This document shows positions 48,266 through 55,596 of a stretch of DNA of 55,596 bases, one piece after another. Position numbers and translations under genes: made by a program. The DNA is from Actinomycetota bacterium (GTDB taxonomy: Bacteria; Actinomycetota; CADDZG01; WHSQ01), in the NCBI GenBank assembly GCA_009379915.1, contig WHSV01000012.1:1-55596 (forward strand), read 5' to 3'. Numbering within the stretch: the first letter of the stretch is position 1; each line of letters begins with the position of its first letter. A model generated the notes under the pieces. That model worked only from the letters and a program-made list of their open reading frames with translations, was not told the origin of the DNA and ran no database searches.

Positions 48266-49966
48266 ATGAGCGTGAGCACCCAGGTACGCGCGGGAGGGCA
48301 GCTGGATCAGCTGCTTCTGGCTCGCGGCCTGCTCAGCGACGAACAGCTCACCGAGGCCAGGGAGACCGCCCAGCAGAAGGGACGATCGCTCGGCAGGGTG
48401 CTCATCGAGCTCGGCTACGTCACCGAGGCCGGTCTGGTGGCCATTCTGGCCGAGCAGCTCGGCCTCGAGTTCATCGACCTCGGAGACGCCTCTCTCGACG
48501 CTTCGGCGATCGCGCTCGTCCCCGAGGCCACCGCTCGCCGACACTCATGCATTCCGGTTCGTTTCGAGGACGACAAGCTCGTCCTCGCCATGGCGGACCC
48601 GGCCAACGTGGTCGCCGTCGACGACATCAGGGCGCTCACCAAGCGGGACGTCGTCACCGTGGTCGCGACCAAGGTCGACGTCCAGGGCGCGATCAGCCGC
48701 TACTACCGGCTCGACTCGGCGGCCGAGAGCCTCGCCGAGGAGGCCGCCGCGGCCACCGACGCCGAGCAGAAGTCCCTCGAGGAGGCCGTGGGCTCCGCGG
48801 GGGCCGAGGACGCGCCGATCATCAAGCTCGTCAACCTCCTGATCACCCAGGCCGTCAACGACCGCGCGTCGGACATCCACATCGAGCCGCAGGAGCGAGA
48901 CGTGCTCGTTCGTTACCGCGTGGACGGGGTGCTTCACGAGGTCATGCGCCCGCCCAAGTCGGTCCAGGCCGGCATGACGTCCCGCCTGAAGATCATGGCG
49001 GACGTCAACATCGCGGAGCGACGCCTTCCGCAGGACGGCCGCATCAGCCTGACCGTGCAGGGAAAGCAGATCGACATTCGAGTAGCGACTCTGCCGACGG
49101 TTCATGGCGAGAAGATCGTCATGCGAATCCTGGACAAGTCCAGCGTGCTGCTGAGGCTCTCGGACCTTGGGTTCCTGCCGGGAAACTACGAGCGATTCGA
49201 GAAAAGCTTCGTCAAGCCCTACGGCGAGATTCTCGTCACCGGTCCGACCGGTTCGGGAAAGTCGACGACGCTCTACGCGACGCTGAACATCCTCAACAAG
49301 CCCGATCGGAACATCATCACCGTGGAGGACCCGGTCGAGTATCGCCTCCCCGGAGTGAACCAGGTGCAGACCCATCCCAAGGCGGGCCTGACGTTCGCCT
49401 CGGCTCTGCGCTCGATCCTGCGAGCCGACCCCGACATCGTCCTCATCGGCGAGATTCGAGACCGTGAAACCGCCCAGATCTCCACCGAGGCGGCCCTCAC
49501 CGGTCACCTCGTGCTCTCGACTTTGCACACCAACGACGCTCCGAGCGCTCTAACGCGACTCGTCGAGATGGGTATCGAGCCGTATCTAGTGTCATCGGCT
49601 CTGGACTGCATTCTCGCCCAGCGGCTCGCCCGGAAGCTCTGCGAGAAGTGCAAGGAGCCGTACCTTCCGACCGAGGAGGAACTGCATTCGTCCGCCTTTC
49701 CGCTGCGCGGAGAGGAAGCACCGAAGTTGTTCCAGGCGGTCGGCTGCGCGGCCTGTGCCGGCACGGGCTACAAGGGCCGTATGGCGCTGCACGAGGTCAT
49801 GCCCGTCACAGAGGAGCTCGAGAAGCTCACGGTCGAGGGAGCGTCGAGCGAGGTCATGAAGAAGGTCGCCATCGAGCAGGGAATGCTAACGCTGCGAGAG
49901 GACGGGATGGAGAAGGTGCGCATGGGCCACACCTCGATCCAGGAGATCCTCCGAGTGGTCGTCTAA
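48266..49966 (+). CDS. PilB/GspE-type secretion ATPase
   Basis: 566 residues. The N-terminal MshEN domain (LDQLLLARGLLSDEQLTEA, then LGRVLIELGYVTEAGLVAIL) occupies ~10-150. The ATPase has RASDIHIEPQERDVLVRYR near 202-220, Walker A TGPTGSGKSTTLYATL near 325-340, the Asp box and Walker B region RADPDIVLIGEIRDRETAQ, and a four-Cys zinc site (CEKCKEPYLP ... CAACAGTGYKG near 460-505). It should power assembly of type IV pili or a type II-like system. No pilC, pilT, pilin or prepilin peptidase gene lies in the window, so partners must be elsewhere. Confidence 0.93.
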   Translation: MSVSTQVRAGGQLDQLLLARGLLSDEQLTEARETAQQKGRSLGRVLIELGYVTEAGLVAILAEQLGLEFIDLGDASLDASAIALVPEATARRHSCIPVRFEDDKLVLAMADPANVVAVDDIRALTKRDVVTVVATKVDVQGAISRYYRLDSAAESLAEEAAAATDAEQKSLEEAVGSAGAEDAPIIKLVNLLITQAVNDRASDIHIEPQERDVLVRYRVDGVLHEVMRPPKSVQAGMTSRLKIMADVNIAERRLPQDGRISLTVQGKQIDIRVATLPTVHGEKIVMRILDKSSVLLRLSDLGFLPGNYERFEKSFVKPYGEILVTGPTGSGKSTTLYATLNILNKPDRNIITVEDPVEYRLPGVNQVQTHPKAGLTFASALRSILRADPDIVLIGEIRDRETAQISTEAALTGHLVLSTLHTNDAPSALTRLVEMGIEPYLVSSALDCILAQRLARKLCEKCKEPYLPTEEELHSSAFPLRGEEAPKLFQAVGCAACAGTGYKGRMALHEVMPVTEELEKLTVEGASSEVMKKVAIEQGMLTLREDGMEKVRMGHTSIQEILRVVV

Positions 49967-49991
49967 GCACCGAACAACACTTTGGTACGCG

Positions 49992-50026
49992 AAGAAGGGG
50001 GGCGATGTTTCCTCGCCCCCCTTCTT
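49992..50026. terminator. Bidirectional rho-independent terminator
   Basis: A perfect 14-base-pair stem: AAGAAGGGGGGCGA (49992-50005) pairs with TCGCCCCCCTTCTT (50013-50026) across a 7-base loop. On the plus strand a short pyrimidine-rich tail follows. It sits between the convergent pilB and M36 protease genes and can stop transcription from both sides. Confidence 0.88.
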
Positions 50027-50037
50027 TCATTCTTCGG

Positions 50038-52386
50038 CTATGGCGCGCAGTCGGGATGTGTGTCGAATGCCTCCGTTCCGTCGCTGCGGCTCTCGCTGCT
50101 GCCCTGATCGGCGCTGAACCCCAAACCGCGCTTGGCGAACGCGCTCCAGATGAGGCACTGGTTGTCGCCGTCGGTCAACGCCTGGTCGGCGGCGAGGATG
50201 GCGTCACGCCCGTCGACGAAGCCCGGTCTGCAAGGCTGGAACTTCATTCCGTCCGTGACGAGCTGGATGGCGAGGTTGTTGCCACCGGTGGTCCAGCGCT
50301 TGTAGACATCATTCTTGAAGCCGTGCTCGTCGATCAGGTTCCAGTGCATCTCCCACAACATCGTGGCCCACACGTAGCCGACGCCGTGAGGAACGGCCAG
50401 CGTTTTTACATCGTCGTACGTCGACGGATTGATGGACGTGTTCGTCGAGTAGGCCGTCGGCCGGATGCCCTGAGAGTTGCGGCTCTCGTTGAAGAGGGCG
50501 TAGTTACCGACGCCGCGCGACTCGCGGTCATCGGTTGACCGTCCCGTAAGCGCGACCGCGAGATAGTCGCTCCACCCTTCGCCCATCTGCTCTTGGTTAC
50601 CGAGGCAACCAACGGTTGAGGGTCCAGCGGTCAGACGGTTGGAGATCCCATGGCCGTACTCGTGCGTGATGATTCCTGCATCGAGGTCTCCGTCGCGCAT
50701 GACGCCGACCTCCGGGTCGCGCGCGATGTTGCCGGTCGCGGGCAGCCCGGCTTTGATCGTGTTGCCGGCATCGAGCGAGACCATCGCAGAAGGAATGGTG
50801 ATGGTCGGGTCGGCCCCGCCCATGGCGCCGGGGTTTCCCGCGATGTTGTTGGCAACCAGAGCCGCAGTCGCGCCCGCATCCTGAGCGTTCTTGACCTTCA
50901 CGGTGAAGTTGCAGATGCCTCGGTCCAGCAGTGCGATCGAGCCTGAGGGGAAGCCGACCAACGGCTCACAGGCATCGGTTGTGGTACCTACTCCGTCGTC
51001 GACCAGAACGATGTCTCCCGAGACGCCTTCGGTGGAGAACTCGGGCCCGAATGCCGCGCCGCTTGCCTCGTAGGTGCCCGCTGCCGAGGACGGAGGATCG
51101 ATGGTCACGACATTCGGCCGCGCGAACTGCCACAGATACATCTGCATGCGCGGACGCAATCCGTCTACGGGAGTCGAGAAGTTTGCATTGTTGAGGCCGC
51201 CGCCGTCCTGAGCCTCCCCGCGCACGTCGTCACCGCCGAGTCCGTCGTTGCCGTAGTTGTTGACTTGGAAGTTCCCGGCCTCTTCGGTGAACCCGTACTC
51301 GTAGAAGACGTCGTGAATGATGTTGTTCCAGTAGAAGAGGTTGGTAACCGCCGCATCCGAGTACGTATGTGGATGCTGAGTGAAGTCGATCGGGAAGTCG
51401 AACTCGAGCTCTGGACCGCCGTCCGGATCGCTTCCAGGGTCGGGCACACCGTCGTTGTCGTGGTCCGTGTACGCGTGAACGTTGTTCCCGCGGGTGACCG
51501 TGTACTCGGCGCCCTTGTCGCCGTCGATGTCATGCCAGCCGAAAGGCGAGGCCGACTTCGTGGCCGGGTCCTTCACGAGCGTGCGGGCGCCGTCGAGCGG
51601 GCTTTCGAAAGGCAGCTCGAAGACGCGATAGCTCGCCTTATTGGGGTTTCGGGCCGCGGCGTCAGGAATGGTCGCGTCCGCAGCGCGACCTGCCGGCGCG
51701 ATCACTGCACCAGTCGCTTGAACGTCGTCGTGGTCGACGAGATCGACCTTGGCGAGCAACTCGCCCGTCTCGGCATCGACGCTCGCGTCCCAGTAGTGGT
51801 CACCGTCGACCTCTTCGATCGAGACATTCCACGCCAGGCGAAGATCGCCATCCACCAGCTGGTAGACGAGTTTGGCGGGGATCGTTCGAGTAGATACCCC
51901 ACCGCTGGAGACCTCGGTCTTGCGCTGAACTCCGCGCGGACTTTCGAGGACTCTGATGTCCTTGGTGGTCTCGAGCCCCAGTTCGTCGGCCGCGTCGACG
52001 GCGGCTTCGGGCGCCGTGAGAGCGACCGTGCCCGAGGGGGGCGGAAGGTTAACGAACCTGTTGCCGACGAAGAGAACATTTCCCTCGCGGTCGATGTTGA
52101 GAGACATGTTCGCCTGGGCTACATCGATTCCACCGCGCTGCTGGCGCAGGTAGACGTGCGTAACGCGGTTGTGATCCGACTGATATGAGTCGGTTACTCG
52201 GATCTCCGCGATGTCGTCGGGTGTCAGACCCAATTCTGCTGCGTGCGCACGTACGTAGTCGACGGCGATCTGGTTCGGATCGTCCGGCGCGCCCAAGGCG
52301 CTTGAGTTTCCGAACGCCATCGGCAGCGCGAGCAGCGCCGCCAGCAGGATCACGACCGCGCGCCCTCCCCTAAAGGGCTTTCTCAT
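50038..52386 (-). CDS. Secreted M36 (fungalysin-type) metallopeptidase with PA domain
   Basis: 782 residues. A signal peptide (VVILLAALLALPMAFG, about 11-26) is followed by an FTP-type propeptide (about 40-210; DSYQSDHNRVTHVYLRQQ). The catalytic M36 domain has the zinc motif ITHEYGHGISNRL near residue 576 and the downstream Glu in MGEGWSDYLAVALTG near 600-614. A PA domain is inserted at about 425-540 (ALLDRGICNFTVKVKNA), an arrangement found in bacterial M36 proteins. It should be exported and self-processed. It is monocistronic, between a terminator and an AT-rich leader. Confidence 0.92.
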   Translation of the reverse strand: MRKPFRGGRAVVILLAALLALPMAFGNSSALGAPDDPNQIAVDYVRAHAAELGLTPDDIAEIRVTDSYQSDHNRVTHVYLRQQRGGIDVAQANMSLNIDREGNVLFVGNRFVNLPPPSGTVALTAPEAAVDAADELGLETTKDIRVLESPRGVQRKTEVSSGGVSTRTIPAKLVYQLVDGDLRLAWNVSIEEVDGDHYWDASVDAETGELLAKVDLVDHDDVQATGAVIAPAGRAADATIPDAAARNPNKASYRVFELPFESPLDGARTLVKDPATKSASPFGWHDIDGDKGAEYTVTRGNNVHAYTDHDNDGVPDPGSDPDGGPELEFDFPIDFTQHPHTYSDAAVTNLFYWNNIIHDVFYEYGFTEEAGNFQVNNYGNDGLGGDDVRGEAQDGGGLNNANFSTPVDGLRPRMQMYLWQFARPNVVTIDPPSSAAGTYEASGAAFGPEFSTEGVSGDIVLVDDGVGTTTDACEPLVGFPSGSIALLDRGICNFTVKVKNAQDAGATAALVANNIAGNPGAMGGADPTITIPSAMVSLDAGNTIKAGLPATGNIARDPEVGVMRDGDLDAGIITHEYGHGISNRLTAGPSTVGCLGNQEQMGEGWSDYLAVALTGRSTDDRESRGVGNYALFNESRNSQGIRPTAYSTNTSINPSTYDDVKTLAVPHGVGYVWATMLWEMHWNLIDEHGFKNDVYKRWTTGGNNLAIQLVTDGMKFQPCRPGFVDGRDAILAADQALTDGDNQCLIWSAFAKRGLGFSADQGSSESRSDGTEAFDTHPDCAP

Positions 52387-52563
52387 ATTCCCCCCTAAAT
52401 GATTCAGAACCCTCTGGTTCCCTTGGGGGAGCCCCTAGTTCTTTCGGCCCCCCCATTAATGACGAATTAAAGAAAACAGCTTGCCCTTAGGCTGTCAATG
52501 GCATTTATTGGCAGAGAATGGTTTAGGGGCGCAGTTGGTTGGGGCCGTGCATAATCGCCGGAC
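52387..52563. promoter_or_regulatory. Divergent promoter region with a possible ribosome-binding-site hairpin
   Basis: This 177-base gap is clearly AT-richer than the coding DNA. On the minus strand a consensus TTGACA (52498-52493) is present for the M36 gene, with an unclear -10. The M36 leader carries GGGGGG at 52395-52390 next to its ATG, which can pair with CCCCC at 52439-52435 around an inner GAACC/GGTTC stem (52407-52420). On the plus strand TTGCCC (52481-52486) and TTTATT (52504-52509), 17 bases apart, are weak boxes for the ProX-like gene. Confidence 0.45.
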
Positions 52564-53496
52564 ATGAAGCGCGGCGTAAGCAAGAGACAGCGGGCGGCGG
52601 GCATGTCTATTCGTGGGGCGCTGACGGCGGTCGCCCTTCTTCTCGGCGGCGGCTGCGTGATCGGAGGCGATGGGGCCTCTGGGGAGATCACGGTCGGAGC
52701 GGTGACCTTCGCCGAGAACCAGATCGTCGCCGAGATGTACGCGCAGGTCCTGGAGGACGCGGGCTACACGGTCGGCCGTCGTTTCAATTTCCAGAACCGC
52801 GAGGCGCTCCAGCCGGACATGCGCTCCGGGACAATCGACCTGGCTCCCGAGTATCTGGCGTCCCTTCTGACCACCCTCGATCCGGAGGCGGAACCGTCGC
52901 CTGACTCTGAGGACAACGTGTCCGAGTTGCAGCGGCGGCTCGAGGACGCCGGTCTCACGCTGTTGCAACCCTCGGAGGCAAACAACACGAATGCCCTCGT
53001 CGTGGACTCGGCTACTGCGGACCGGTTCAGACTCGAGAAGGTCAGCGACCTCGAGCCGGTCGCATCGACACTGGTTTTCGGGGGCCCGCCGGAATGTCCC
53101 GAACGACGCTTCTGTCTGCAAGGTCTGCGCGACGTATACGGCTTACGCTTCAAGGAATTCAGGCCGTTGGACGCGGGCGGCCCACTCACGGCTGCTGCAC
53201 TCGGCAGCGAGAGGATCGACGTGGCCCTGCTCTTCACCACCTCGGGAATCATCGCTGAAAGAGGTTGGGTGGTGCTCGAAGACGATGGGGGACTGCAGGC
53301 CGCCGACAACATCACGCCGCTGGCTCGCAACGATGTCGTGACCCAAGAGCTCGCAGATCTCATCGACGCCGTGAGCGCCAGCCTGACAACCGAGACCATG
53401 ACGGCGCTGAACGCGCGGGTGGAGGTCCGCAATGAAGACTTCCGAGAGGTTGCAAGCGACTTCTTACAGCAGGAGCAGCTCCTTAGTCGGAGCTGA
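52564..53496 (+). CDS. ProX/OpuAC-type glycine betaine/choline-binding lipoprotein (orphan)
   Basis: 310 residues. The signal peptide ends in VALLLGGGC (Cys about 37), a lipobox, so it is an extracytoplasmic lipoprotein. The body follows the OsmF/ProX pattern: ITVGAVTFAENQIVAEMYAQ near 46-65, SGTIDLAPEYLASLL near 87-101, LRDVYGLRFKEFRPLDAGGP, and ERIDVALLFTTSGIIAERGW. It should capture a quaternary amine or similar solute. No permease or ATPase gene is next to it, which is unusual. Its 3' end overlaps the convergent histidine-kinase gene by 14 bases. Confidence 0.82.
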   Translation: MKRGVSKRQRAAGMSIRGALTAVALLLGGGCVIGGDGASGEITVGAVTFAENQIVAEMYAQVLEDAGYTVGRRFNFQNREALQPDMRSGTIDLAPEYLASLLTTLDPEAEPSPDSEDNVSELQRRLEDAGLTLLQPSEANNTNALVVDSATADRFRLEKVSDLEPVASTLVFGGPPECPERRFCLQGLRDVYGLRFKEFRPLDAGGPLTAAALGSERIDVALLFTTSGIIAERGWVVLEDDGGLQAADNITPLARNDVVTQELADLIDAVSASLTTETMTALNARVEVRNEDFREVASDFLQQEQLLSRS

Positions 53497-55066
53497 GGTC
53501 GGTGGCTGAGTTCTCGTCCTCGGTTGCAGCCAAACTCGCGTCGGGCATTGTCACGGGAAGCACCACCGAGAACATCGAGCCCCCTCCCACGACGCTGTCG
53601 ACTTCGAGCCTGCCGCCCATCAACTCCACGAGGCTCTTGGAGATGGTGAGCCCGAGGCCAATTCCGTTAACCGGCGTGGCCTCGGCCCCCAGCCGGTCGT
53701 AGGGTTCAAACAGCCGCCCGAGTTTTTCGGAGGGGATGCCGGGCCCCTCGTCGGTGACTGTGAGATGCAGGTGTGACTCGGTACGAAAGCAGCCCACCGC
53801 GACGCGGCCACCGGGCCGGTTGTACTTGATGGCGTTGGAGATCAAGTTGATGAGGACCTGATTCAGTCGCTGCAGATCGGCCGAGACGGTGGCCGTGGCG
53901 CAATCGCCGAGCGAGACCTCCACCTTGACGTCGTGTTCTGCTGCTACCTGCGAGACCATCGCCACCGCTTCCCGGACCGCTCCCTCGATTGCGACCGGGT
54001 GCATGGAAATCGACAGACCTCCCGCCTCGACGCGAGCGATGTCCAGGACGTCGGTGAGCACACCCGCGAGGTGTTTTCCGGCCTGGCGGATGCGCTCGAT
54101 GATCTCGATTTGCTCGGGCTTGAGGTCCTGGCTCGCCAGGTAATGAGAGAACCCGATCATGGCGGTAAGTGGGGTGCGGAGCTCGTGACTCGTCTTGGAG
54201 AGGAAGTCGCTCTTGGCCCAGTTGGCCTTCTCGGCGACATCCTTGGCCTGTTCCGCGCTTTCCTTGGCCTCTCGCAGCCTGCGCTCCCTGTCGGCCAGCA
54301 GGGTGGATGCCTCTCCCAACGCTTCGGCGGCTTGACCCACCTCGTCGCGCCCCGCCGGCCGGAGTGGCAGGGGGGCGCCCTTCGCCAGACGATGTGCACT
54401 GTCGGAGATGCGCTGGACGCGGTGAGCGACACCGGTGGTGAACAGCAGCATTGCGATCACCCCGCCGGCGAGGCCCAGTCCGATGGTGCCGGCGAATACG
54501 ATGCGAAGGTCTCGCTGGGAATCCTCGACCTGACCGAGGCGGTCGGCCAGTCGCTGCTCTTCTTCAGAGAGCATCGCTCCCAGCTCATCCCGCAGTTCTC
54601 GCATGAGCCGGTCGTCGCGGTCGAGAATCTGCTTCCTCGACCCTCCCAACCGAGTCGCAGCAGCCCGAAGCTCACCGAGCACCTCGAGCTTTCGGCCCGC
54701 GAGAAAACGTATGTTGGCCGCACGCACGGCCTGCGAGGTGTTGTCGCCGACCAGTCTCTCGAGCGTCGCCAGAGCCCCGGGAAGCTCGTCGAAGGCCGCT
54801 TCGTAGGGATCGAGGAAGGCCCTGTCCTGGGACAGGTCGTAGCCGCGCACACCCGTCTCGGCGTCCAGCAGCAGGTTGAGGACGGTCTGGATTTGATTGC
54901 GGACGTGCACCGTCTGGTCACCGGCGCGCTTTCTCTCGTCCGCCTCGCTCTGCACCAGATAGCCGAAGAGCGTCGCGGTCACCAGGGCCGCCATGGGGAG
55001 AGAGACCACGACGAGGCCCTTTTTTCGCAAAGGCAGGTTGGCCCACCTCGTGGAGATCCGACCCAT
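53483..55066 (-). CDS. CHASE3-domain sensor histidine kinase
   Basis: 527 residues from the ATG at 55066; a reading 14 codons longer exists. An N-terminal helix (LVVVSLPMAALVTATLFGYLV) precedes a CHASE3 domain (LLLDAETGVRGYDLSQD near 60-76), a second membrane helix near 185-205, HAMP-like and coiled-coil parts, the HisKA box SHELRTPLTAMIGFS near 300, the N box NLISNAIKYN near 420, and G boxes TDEGPGIP and NGIGLGLTISKS. The phospho-accepting His is present. There is no receiver domain and no response-regulator gene beside it, so its partner is elsewhere. Confidence 0.9.
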   Translation of the reverse strand: MGRISTRWANLPLRKKGLVVVSLPMAALVTATLFGYLVQSEADERKRAGDQTVHVRNQIQTVLNLLLDAETGVRGYDLSQDRAFLDPYEAAFDELPGALATLERLVGDNTSQAVRAANIRFLAGRKLEVLGELRAAATRLGGSRKQILDRDDRLMRELRDELGAMLSEEEQRLADRLGQVEDSQRDLRIVFAGTIGLGLAGGVIAMLLFTTGVAHRVQRISDSAHRLAKGAPLPLRPAGRDEVGQAAEALGEASTLLADRERRLREAKESAEQAKDVAEKANWAKSDFLSKTSHELRTPLTAMIGFSHYLASQDLKPEQIEIIERIRQAGKHLAGVLTDVLDIARVEAGGLSISMHPVAIEGAVREAVAMVSQVAAEHDVKVEVSLGDCATATVSADLQRLNQVLINLISNAIKYNRPGGRVAVGCFRTESHLHLTVTDEGPGIPSEKLGRLFEPYDRLGAEATPVNGIGLGLTISKSLVELMGGRLEVDSVVGGGSMFSVVLPVTMPDASLAATEDENSATDLSSD

Positions 55067-55260
55067 GTCGTGAAGCCTCACAGGTCGACGCCCGTCTTGT
55101 AAACCCACCTCGCAAGACGAGAGCCGGAAGGGCGGATGAGATCATGCGGGCGCTACTCGGGGTTGGAGGGGTGCTCGATCGAAGATCTGCGGTGGCGGGG
55201 AGAGGCGACGATGAGGCCTGGCCGTCGGAACAGGCGACGTGTCCGGCAGGACGAAAGACA
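55067..55260. promoter_or_regulatory. Upstream region of the histidine-kinase gene
   Basis: About 190 bases without a convincing ORF between the kinase start and the terminator of the gene to the right. It must carry the minus-strand promoter of the kinase unless the two genes are one unit. I saw no clear -35/-10 pair. Confidence 0.25.
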
Positions 55261-55288
55261 AAGGACCCGGAGGGTCAACCGGGTCCTT
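55261..55288 (-). terminator. Rho-independent terminator after the right-edge gene
   Basis: AAGGACCCGG (55261-55270) pairs with CCGGGTCCTT (55279-55288) across an 8-base loop. Read on the minus strand it lies 22 bases past the stop of the right-edge gene and is followed by TGTCTTTCG, a weak U-tract. It separates that gene from the histidine kinase. Confidence 0.72.
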
Positions 55289-55310
55289 GTCGTTTCAGTA
55301 CAGGAGGTCC

Positions 55311-55596
55311 TCAGCGGAGGAGGTCTGAGAGCTCCCGTACGAGAGATGAGCGGTCGAGCTTGATGTCCTTGAGAGACTCGGGGGCGCTGCCATTGGAGTG
55401 CGGCGCCGGCTCCTCCGTTCTTGCTTCCGCCGGCTCCTCCGTTCTTGCTTCCGCCGGCTCCGGGACGTACTCGGTAACCTCCGCTGCGGGTGTGACGGGG
55501 GGCGGAGGGGGAGTGGGCGCGACCGGCATCGAGTCGGCGGCCGGCATCTCGGGAGCCGCCTCTGCGGGCTCCGGCCGAACCAAGTCGGTCGCCGGC
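55311..55596 (-). CDS. C-terminus of a Pro/Glu/Ala-rich protein, 5' end outside window
   Basis: 95 codons are visible and the frame is open to the right edge, so this is the tail of a larger gene, though a TTG at 55583 could be a start. The sequence is disordered (Pro, Glu, Ala) with the octapeptide PAEARTEE repeated twice. It ends in LDRSSLVRELSDLLR, which closely resembles DRAAVVRELAGLF in the DUF4388 protein of the GTPase cluster. That resemblance suggests another DUF4388/GTPase-type component, but the folded part is outside the window. Confidence 0.65.
   Translation of the reverse strand, partial: PATDLVRPEPAEAAPEMPAADSMPVAPTPPPPPVTPAAEVTEYVPEPAEARTEEPAEARTEEPAPHSNGSAPESLKDIKLDRSSLVRELSDLLR
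55405..55461. repeat. 24-base tandem repeat, 2.4 copies
   Basis: Two perfect copies of a 24-base unit (55405-55428 and 55429-55452) and nine bases of a third. It is in frame in the right-edge gene and encodes the repeated PAEARTEE. A recent slippage or duplication event is likely because the copies are identical. Confidence 0.9.

Overview
The window is a continuous, gene-dense stretch of high-GC bacterial chromosome from an actinobacterium (Actinomycetota), probably a deep-branching or uncultured lineage and not a Mycobacterium or Streptomyces. Three things point there: a phosphatidylinositol-mannoside operon (PIP synthase, PatA-like acyltransferase, PimA-like mannosyltransferase), a second EF-G paralogue, and a backbone gene order that, from memory, follows the M. 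tuberculosis block thrS-HIT-pgsA-patA-pimA ... pdxS-pdxT-yebC-ruvCAB-yajC ... apt-relA ... hisS-aspS ... rarA-alaS-ruvX-mltG-aroE (about Rv2614c to Rv2552c). GTG and TTG starts and 1-4 base start/stop overlaps are common. I saw no rRNA, tRNA, CRISPR array, insertion sequence or prophage.

Layout. 1-1177 (minus): 3' part of a MidA-type methyltransferase gene and a small helical-repeat protein. 1294-6697 (plus): DUF2090 aldolase-like protein, membrane-anchored gluzincin protease, thrS, HIT hydrolase, HEAT-repeat protein. 6730-8796 (minus): EF-G-like GTPase. 8929-12290 (plus): PIM operon ending in a degenerate M48 peptidase homologue. 12489-14562: two tandem DUF3048 envelope proteins. 14678-20712: vitamin B6 synthase (pdxST), yebC, a class III nucleotide cyclase, the ruvCAB Holliday-junction genes and yajC. 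20718-30067: HD hydrolase, apt, small DUF7662-like protein, bifunctional relA/spoT, lipoprotein-like transpeptidase, dtd, small membrane protein, and secD and secF fused in one gene. 30084-31882 (minus): split transketolase. 31979-35103: hisS and aspS. 35105-39618 is the one accessory-looking patch: a glycogen-debranching-type hydrolase, an AbiEi-DUF559 protein on the minus strand, and rarA, punctuated by six copies of a palindromic repeat about 50-60 bp long. 39647-44815: small membrane protein, alaS, ruvX, mltG, aroE. 44941-49966: a roadblock protein, a DUF4388 protein, a Ras-like GTPase, a small disordered protein and a PilB/GspE ATPase, closed by a strong terminator. 50038-55596: secreted M36 metalloprotease (minus), orphan ProX-like binding protein (plus), CHASE3 histidine kinase (minus), and the C-terminus of a Pro/Glu/Ala-rich protein that runs off the right edge.

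How the genes work together. Most of the window is housekeeping: translation (ThrRS, HisRS, AspRS, AlaRS, Dtd), DNA repair (RuvABC, RarA), protein export (YajC, SecDF), stringent response (Rel), cofactor and carbon metabolism, and cell-envelope building (PIMs, MltG, transpeptidase, DUF3048). The less ordinary parts are the repeat family with its AbiEi-DUF559 gene, and the roadblock/DUF4388/GTPase/PilB cluster, which looks like an MglA/MglB-style switch placed next to a type IV pilus motor.
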